Source: Micromonospora noduli
GTDB lineage: Bacteria > Actinomycetota > Actinomycetes > Mycobacteriales > Micromonosporaceae
Reading direction: 5' to 3'
Assembly (NCBI RefSeq): GCF_003264365.1
Contig: NZ_PYAK01000009.1
Span: 1-64,000 of the forward strand
Length of the DNA: 64,000 bases
Positions 61,240-64,000 of this stretch are shown here, piece after piece (within the stretch, counting starts at the first letter, position 1; the number at the start of each line of letters is the position of its first letter). The position numbers were made by a program, and so were the translations under genes. The notes under the pieces were generated by a model that did not search any database, was not told where the DNA came from, and worked only from the letters and a program-made list of their open reading frames with translations.

Positions 61240-61440
61240 ATCCGGCGGCATCAGCACACCGTCCGGGCGCTCTGATCTGAGCCGCGATGATGGTGCCCTG
61301 CGAGCCGCAGGTCGGCCCCTCCGGCAGGAGGACTCGGCGTAGGTAGTTCTGCTCGACGAGGGGCGCGGCTACGGCTGTAACTGTCGGGCAATGCTGCTCT
61401 TGCCTGCACCGGAGTTCCCGGCTGAAAGTCAGAATCGTGC
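61240..61440 (-). pseudogene. Frameshifted P-loop ATPase/kinase remnant
   Basis: LSAGNSGAGKSSIARQLQ (Walker A, about 61386-61430) is followed after a TAG and a frame change by APLVEQNYLRRVLLPEG (about 61320-61372), in the order seen in small P-loop kinases. No intact frame remains. About 680 nt between the GIY-YIG gene and 61678 therefore hold only debris. Confidence 0.45.
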
Positions 61441-61677
61441 CGAGGCTGCAGGTATGGCATATGGTTCACGGCGGCGGTCCCCCCAGCCGATGGGTCGGTA
61501 TAGCTGCGGCATCGGTGTCGCGTTGGTCGGCGGCTTCATGGCCAGGAGTGTCATCCGGGGCCCCGGCCGGTGAACCGCCGCTGGGGTAGAGGCGTCGCGC
61601 CCGCGTAGCTACGGAGACGCCGTGGCGGAGGGCAACGTTTCGGTCGGCGCGGCGGGCGTGGATGCCACACTGGCCTG

Positions 61678-62142
61678 TCAGTGGTCGCCGATCCGCAACA
61701 GCGGCACGTCGTAGAGGCTCGCCTCGGGGATACGACGCATGACGGGCGCAGCGACCTCGATGATCAGCATCTCGGTGAGGAACTGGACCGTAGCGGCGAG
61801 CAAGTGACTGGTGTGGCCGGTCGCGCTGTGCTCCTTGAGTCCGACGCTGACGTGGATGTGCGGCGCGATCCGGTCGTGGGCGTCGTCGTAGGCGATGGTG
61901 CCGCCGCCGAGCGCTTCGACGTTGGTCAGGTGCACCCGGTCCCAGACCGGGGCTTGGGGGTCGTCCAGACGCTGGCAGGTGCCGACGATCTCGACCGTGC
62001 TGAACCCGGCGATGAAGACGGGGATGTAGCCGTGCCGGATGCCGTTGGCGCGGCAGGCGTCAGCGAGGGCGGTGAAGAAGTCCTCGCCATGATCGAAGGT
62101 GACGCCGATCATCCGTCCGGGCGTGAGGTCATGGCTGCGCAT
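61678..62142 (-). CDS. PPC/DUF296-domain protein
   Basis: 154 residues. GRMIGVTFDHGEDFFTALAD, RHGYIPVFIAGFSTVEIVG and APHIHVSVGLKEHSATGHTSH match the PPC (plants and prokaryotes conserved, DUF296) fold, seen in AT-hook proteins and bacterial stand-alone forms. The His residues may bind metal. Function unknown. 70 nt separate it from the SitI3-like gene. Confidence 0.8.
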   Translation of the reverse strand: MRSHDLTPGRMIGVTFDHGEDFFTALADACRANGIRHGYIPVFIAGFSTVEIVGTCQRLDDPQAPVWDRVHLTNVEALGGGTIAYDDAHDRIAPHIHVSVGLKEHSATGHTSHLLAATVQFLTEMLIIEVAAPVMRRIPEASLYDVPLLRIGDH

Positions 62143-62212
62143 ACTGAGGCACTTCCGGTCGGGTTGGTCGGGGGAAGTGGCTGTGGTGGGTTCAGCCGAG
62201 GACGTACGCCCG

Positions 62213-62662
62213 TCAGAGGTGAAGAATCCTGTCGTAGTCTTCGTCGTACCAGCCGTCGGTGTTGTGCTTCTGGATGGTCCCCGCGATGCGCGTCAGCATC
62301 AGTACGTCGCCGTTGAGGGTCAGGGCGGCGTCCTCGGCCCTGCCGGTGAGGATTCTGGCCACGGTTGCCAGCATATGGGGCTTGCCCTTGTCGACCAGGG
62401 TGTCCTTGCGCATGTAGAAGCTGACGTCGACGTAGGTCTCCGGCTCCCATTCCCACAGGGCGCCATCGTCGTCCTCGGCACTGCAGTAGCCGTGCCTTCC
62501 GCCAGTGATGTCCACGACGTACCCGCAATCGTCGTTCAGGTCGGCGCTGAGCATCCTGCCGCCGGACGCCGTGGACGTCTCGACTGCTCCGGGAGCAGCC
62601 AGTTCCGCCACCTGCTCCAGTGGAATGTCGCCCGCCAGCGTCAACCGGTACTCGACAGCCAT
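62213..62662 (-). CDS. SitI3-family immunity-like protein
   Basis: 149 residues: VEYRLTLAGDIPLEQVAELA opening, GYVVDITGGRHGY, and TYVDVSFYMRKDT, which from memory match SitI3-type immunity proteins of contact-dependent toxins. GAAGGGG precedes the ATG at 62662. It starts 13 nt after the toxin domain stop, the expected order for toxin then immunity. Confidence 0.7.
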   Translation of the reverse strand: MAVEYRLTLAGDIPLEQVAELAAPGAVETSTASGGRMLSADLNDDCGYVVDITGGRHGYCSAEDDDGALWEWEPETYVDVSFYMRKDTLVDKGKPHMLATVARILTGRAEDAALTLNGDVLMLTRIAGTIQKHNTDGWYDEDYDRILHL

Positions 62663-62675
62663 TTGCACCCCTTCG

Positions 62676-63056
62676 TCAGTCTCGCCGGATGATCTGAATG
62701 ATCGCACCGTCGCGCGTTACCGCCGCCAGTTCCTTGAGCCCTGCTACGGGCCAGTCGTGGAACTGCTTGTGCAGGGCGGCGAGGTCTCCTCGCCAGTCGT
62801 GGAGGTTCAACATCACGCGTTGGGTCTGCTCCGTGTCGACCTTCCTGGACACGGCGCTCCAGACGGCGCGGGGCGGCACGGGAGCGGTGGGCGCGTAGCA
62901 GTCGAAGACATGCCCCTCAATGAGGAAGTCGGGTGCCTTTTCCGGCCTCCCCGAATCCCCGGTTTCGAGTCGCGCGTCCGCGACCTCCTGCCCCGTGGGG
63001 TTCTGGTGAACCCGGTACCCCTTGCCGGCGACCCTGTCGGCACACTCGTTCTCCAA
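62676..63056 (-). CDS. CdiA-type tRNA nuclease toxin domain
   Basis: 126 residues from the first available start, a TTG at 63056 without a ribosome site. APDFLIEGHVFDCYAPTA, IWSAVS-like VWSAVSRKVDTEQ, RVMLNLHDWRGDLAAL and FHDWPVAGLKEL match the CdiA C-terminal tRNA nuclease family. The frame remains open for 75 codons upstream with no ATG, GTG or TTG (linker rich in Pro/Thr/Ser/Gly), joining the DUF6244 gene in the -1 frame. Expression probably needs the frameshift (see 63240-63281). Confidence 0.75.
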   Translation of the reverse strand: MENECADRVAGKGYRVHQNPTGQEVADARLETGDSGRPEKAPDFLIEGHVFDCYAPTAPVPPRAVWSAVSRKVDTEQTQRVMLNLHDWRGDLAALHKQFHDWPVAGLKELAAVTRDGAIIQIIRRD

Positions 63057-63239
63057 CTCCAGGGCACGCCGCTCCCGTGGCTTCTCGTTCGCGGAGATCC
63101 GGGTTCGACGTCCGGTAGGCGACCCACCGCCGACGCCGGTGGGACGCCTGGTCCACGGGGTTGCTGCGTCAGGGTCCGTGGAGACAGTTCTGCCCAGGGT
63201 GGGGGCCGTCGGGGATGGGCTGCCGGTGGTATGAGGGGC

Positions 63240-63281
63240 GGGGCTGGCCGGTGGATGACCGCCAGCCCCAGTCAGTTTCCC
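63240..63281 (-). promoter_or_regulatory. Programmed -1 ribosomal frameshift signal
   Basis: On the minus strand G-GGA-AAC (63281-63275) is a canonical X-XXY-YYZ slippery heptamer; the zero-frame TGA follows at once (63274-63272), and after a 5-nt spacer begins a perfect 9-bp stem GGGGCTGGC/GCCAGCCCC (63269-63261 with 63248-63240) with a 12-nt loop that can add three more pairs. Spacing and heptamer match known phage and viral signals. Confidence 0.6.
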
Positions 63282-63799
63282 GACGACCCCAACTGCCGGG
63301 CCTGCGCGATCGCCCCTTCGATGGCCTGCCGGGCCCCGCCGGTGCGCTGAACGACCAGTACCAGGACCTGCTTGATGGCCTCCAGGGCCTGCAACAGCGG
63401 CCCGGGCTGCCCACCCTGCAGGACCACGGCGACGAGCTGCTGCGCCTCCCCGACTCCGGTGATAGCCCCGGCCGCCGCGTCACGAGCGGCGTCCACGGCG
63501 GTCAGCACAGGCGCCAGCCCGGCGATCGTCTCCTGCGGGGTGGCCTCATTCGGCACGGCCGCGGTCGCCTTCGCTGCCTCACCGATCGACCCGGCAAGAC
63601 TTCCCAGGGCACCCTGGATGCCCGTGATCGCGTTACGCACCCGCGCCACACCCGCCGCCACGGCGACGAAGCCGGCGCCCGCAGCCCGCAACGCCACCTC
63701 CTGCGCCTGACTGTCGGCGGCGGCTGCCAACCCCTGCGCGCGTTCGACCCCGGTCATCAACGCGCGGAACTCACCGGTGATCTTCTCGATGTGCGACAC
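63272..63799 (-). CDS. DUF6244-family helical protein, N-terminal part of a polymorphic toxin
   Basis: 175 residues, almost fully helical: HIEKITGEFRALMTGVERAQ, LRAAGAGFVAVAAGVARVRN, ATPQETIAGLAPVLTAVDAA, ends ARQLGSSGN. From memory this is DUF6244, common near toxin loci in Micromonospora. Its LXG/ESX-like helical build suggests a secretion or delivery head. GTG at 63799 fits the family start. It ends exactly on the frameshift heptamer, and the -1 frame leads into the nuclease toxin. Probably in an operon with the gene ending at 63849. Confidence 0.7.
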   Translation of the reverse strand: MSHIEKITGEFRALMTGVERAQGLAAAADSQAQEVALRAAGAGFVAVAAGVARVRNAITGIQGALGSLAGSIGEAAKATAAVPNEATPQETIAGLAPVLTAVDAARDAAAGAITGVGEAQQLVAVVLQGGQPGPLLQALEAIKQVLVLVVQRTGGARQAIEGAIAQARQLGSSGN

Positions 63800-63848
63800 G
63801 TGGCCGGCATCCCCAATCGATGACAGTAGAAGTGCTCGACAGCTGAAA

Positions 63849-64000
63849 CTACCTGGCGTTCCTAGGGGGCCCACCGTCCCGTGTCAGCCCGTCGCCGGTA
63901 ACGGTGTCGACGAGGTCGAGGAGGCGGTGGGCCGCGTTGATCGCGGGGCGCATGACCTCGGTGGCGGCTTGGTCGACACGTTCGTCGAGGATCTGCCGCA
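63849..64000 (-). CDS. Truncated helical protein at the window edge
   Basis: The last 49 codons read QILDERVDQAATEVMRPAIN, AHRLLDLVDTVTGDG and end GGPPRNAR before TAG. It is the 3' end of a gene that starts beyond the window and lies 49 nt upstream of DUF6244, so they share an operon. Likely a small helical partner of the toxin locus. Confidence 0.5.
   Translation of the reverse strand, partial: RQILDERVDQAATEVMRPAINAAHRLLDLVDTVTGDGLTRDGGPPRNAR

Larger units (their letters stand above)
62676..63799 (-). other. Predicted -1 frameshift fusion: DUF6244 - linker - tRNA nuclease toxin
   Basis: If ribosomes slip at 63281-63275, the product is about 374 residues: 175 of DUF6244, a 75-residue Pro/Thr/Gly linker and the nuclease domain. 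Without slippage only DUF6244 is made. A one-base deletion that broke an old fusion is the main alternative. Confidence 0.55.

Noticed and set aside
63036..63056. TTG 63056 as the ordinary start of the toxin gene
   Set aside because: No usable ribosome site; it would give a bare nuclease without a delivery part, while a strong frameshift signal sits upstream.
1..64000. CRISPR array or complete prophage
   Set aside because: No regularly spaced identical repeats and no phage structural genes seen; the only nuclease resembling Cas4 (6953) stands alone.

Overview
The window is a high-GC actinobacterial chromosome segment, most likely from Micromonospora or a close Micromonosporaceae relative. 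Reasons: strong GC bias at third codon positions, SigE-family sigma factors, DUF6758 and DUF6244 proteins, Rv2578c-type radical SAM and FolP2-type proteins, and many starts with a TANNNT box 6-9 nt upstream (leaderless transcription). The genus is inferred from gene content recalled from memory; no search was run.

Layout. 1-12.7 kb: a truncated GGDEF protein, folate and zinc-ribbon genes, small membrane proteins, a Fur regulator, a RecB-like nuclease, MarC, a PHP phosphoesterase and a SigE-type sigma factor with its membrane partner. 12.8-28.8 kb: TrmH methyltransferase, MaoC dehydratase, thioredoxin, an HTTM/DCC-like redox pair, a radical SAM gene under a near-consensus SOS box, acyl-CoA dehydrogenase, a CoA-ester lyase, two SDRs, EamA, HAD and PhzF proteins. 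The dehydratase, dehydrogenase and lyase together resemble part of an ethylmalonyl-CoA-type pathway.

28.8-46.2 kb has the gene families, in scrambled order, of the M. tuberculosis Rv1207-Rv1233 neighbourhood (MgtE_N/CBS, DUF1003, Mrp, TatB, HtrA, O-methyltransferase, DUF3117, Tag, DivIVA-like, FolP2). The sigE/rseA pair normally found between the O-methyltransferase and htrA is absent. Inserted among them are pepA, paaX with an enoyl-CoA hydratase, a DUF1800/DUF1501 export pair and a sterol-desaturase-like gene; a solitary nuoA closes the block. 46.3-57.9 kb: a stalked surface protein, korAB, azoR with a cysteine-bearing MarR, a K+ channel, a second SigE unit, a PopR-like regulator with tandem PopR-type operators before a lone clpP, and a Tat-exported M23-like protein with a predicted six-bladed propeller.

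57.9-64 kb is accessory. It begins at tRNA-Arg(CCT), then holds an ISAs1 transposase remnant, two visibly lower-GC coupled genes (RelA/SpoT synthetase plus GIY-YIG nuclease), decayed gene fragments, and a polymorphic-toxin locus on the minus strand. There a DUF6244 gene ends directly on a GGGAAAC heptamer followed, after 5 nt, by a 9-bp hairpin. The -1 frame runs open, with no ATG, GTG or TTG for 75 codons, into a CdiA-type tRNA nuclease domain, followed by a SitI3-like immunity gene. This suggests a toxin made by programmed frameshifting. It and the RelA/GIY-YIG pair are the best candidates for undescribed biology here.
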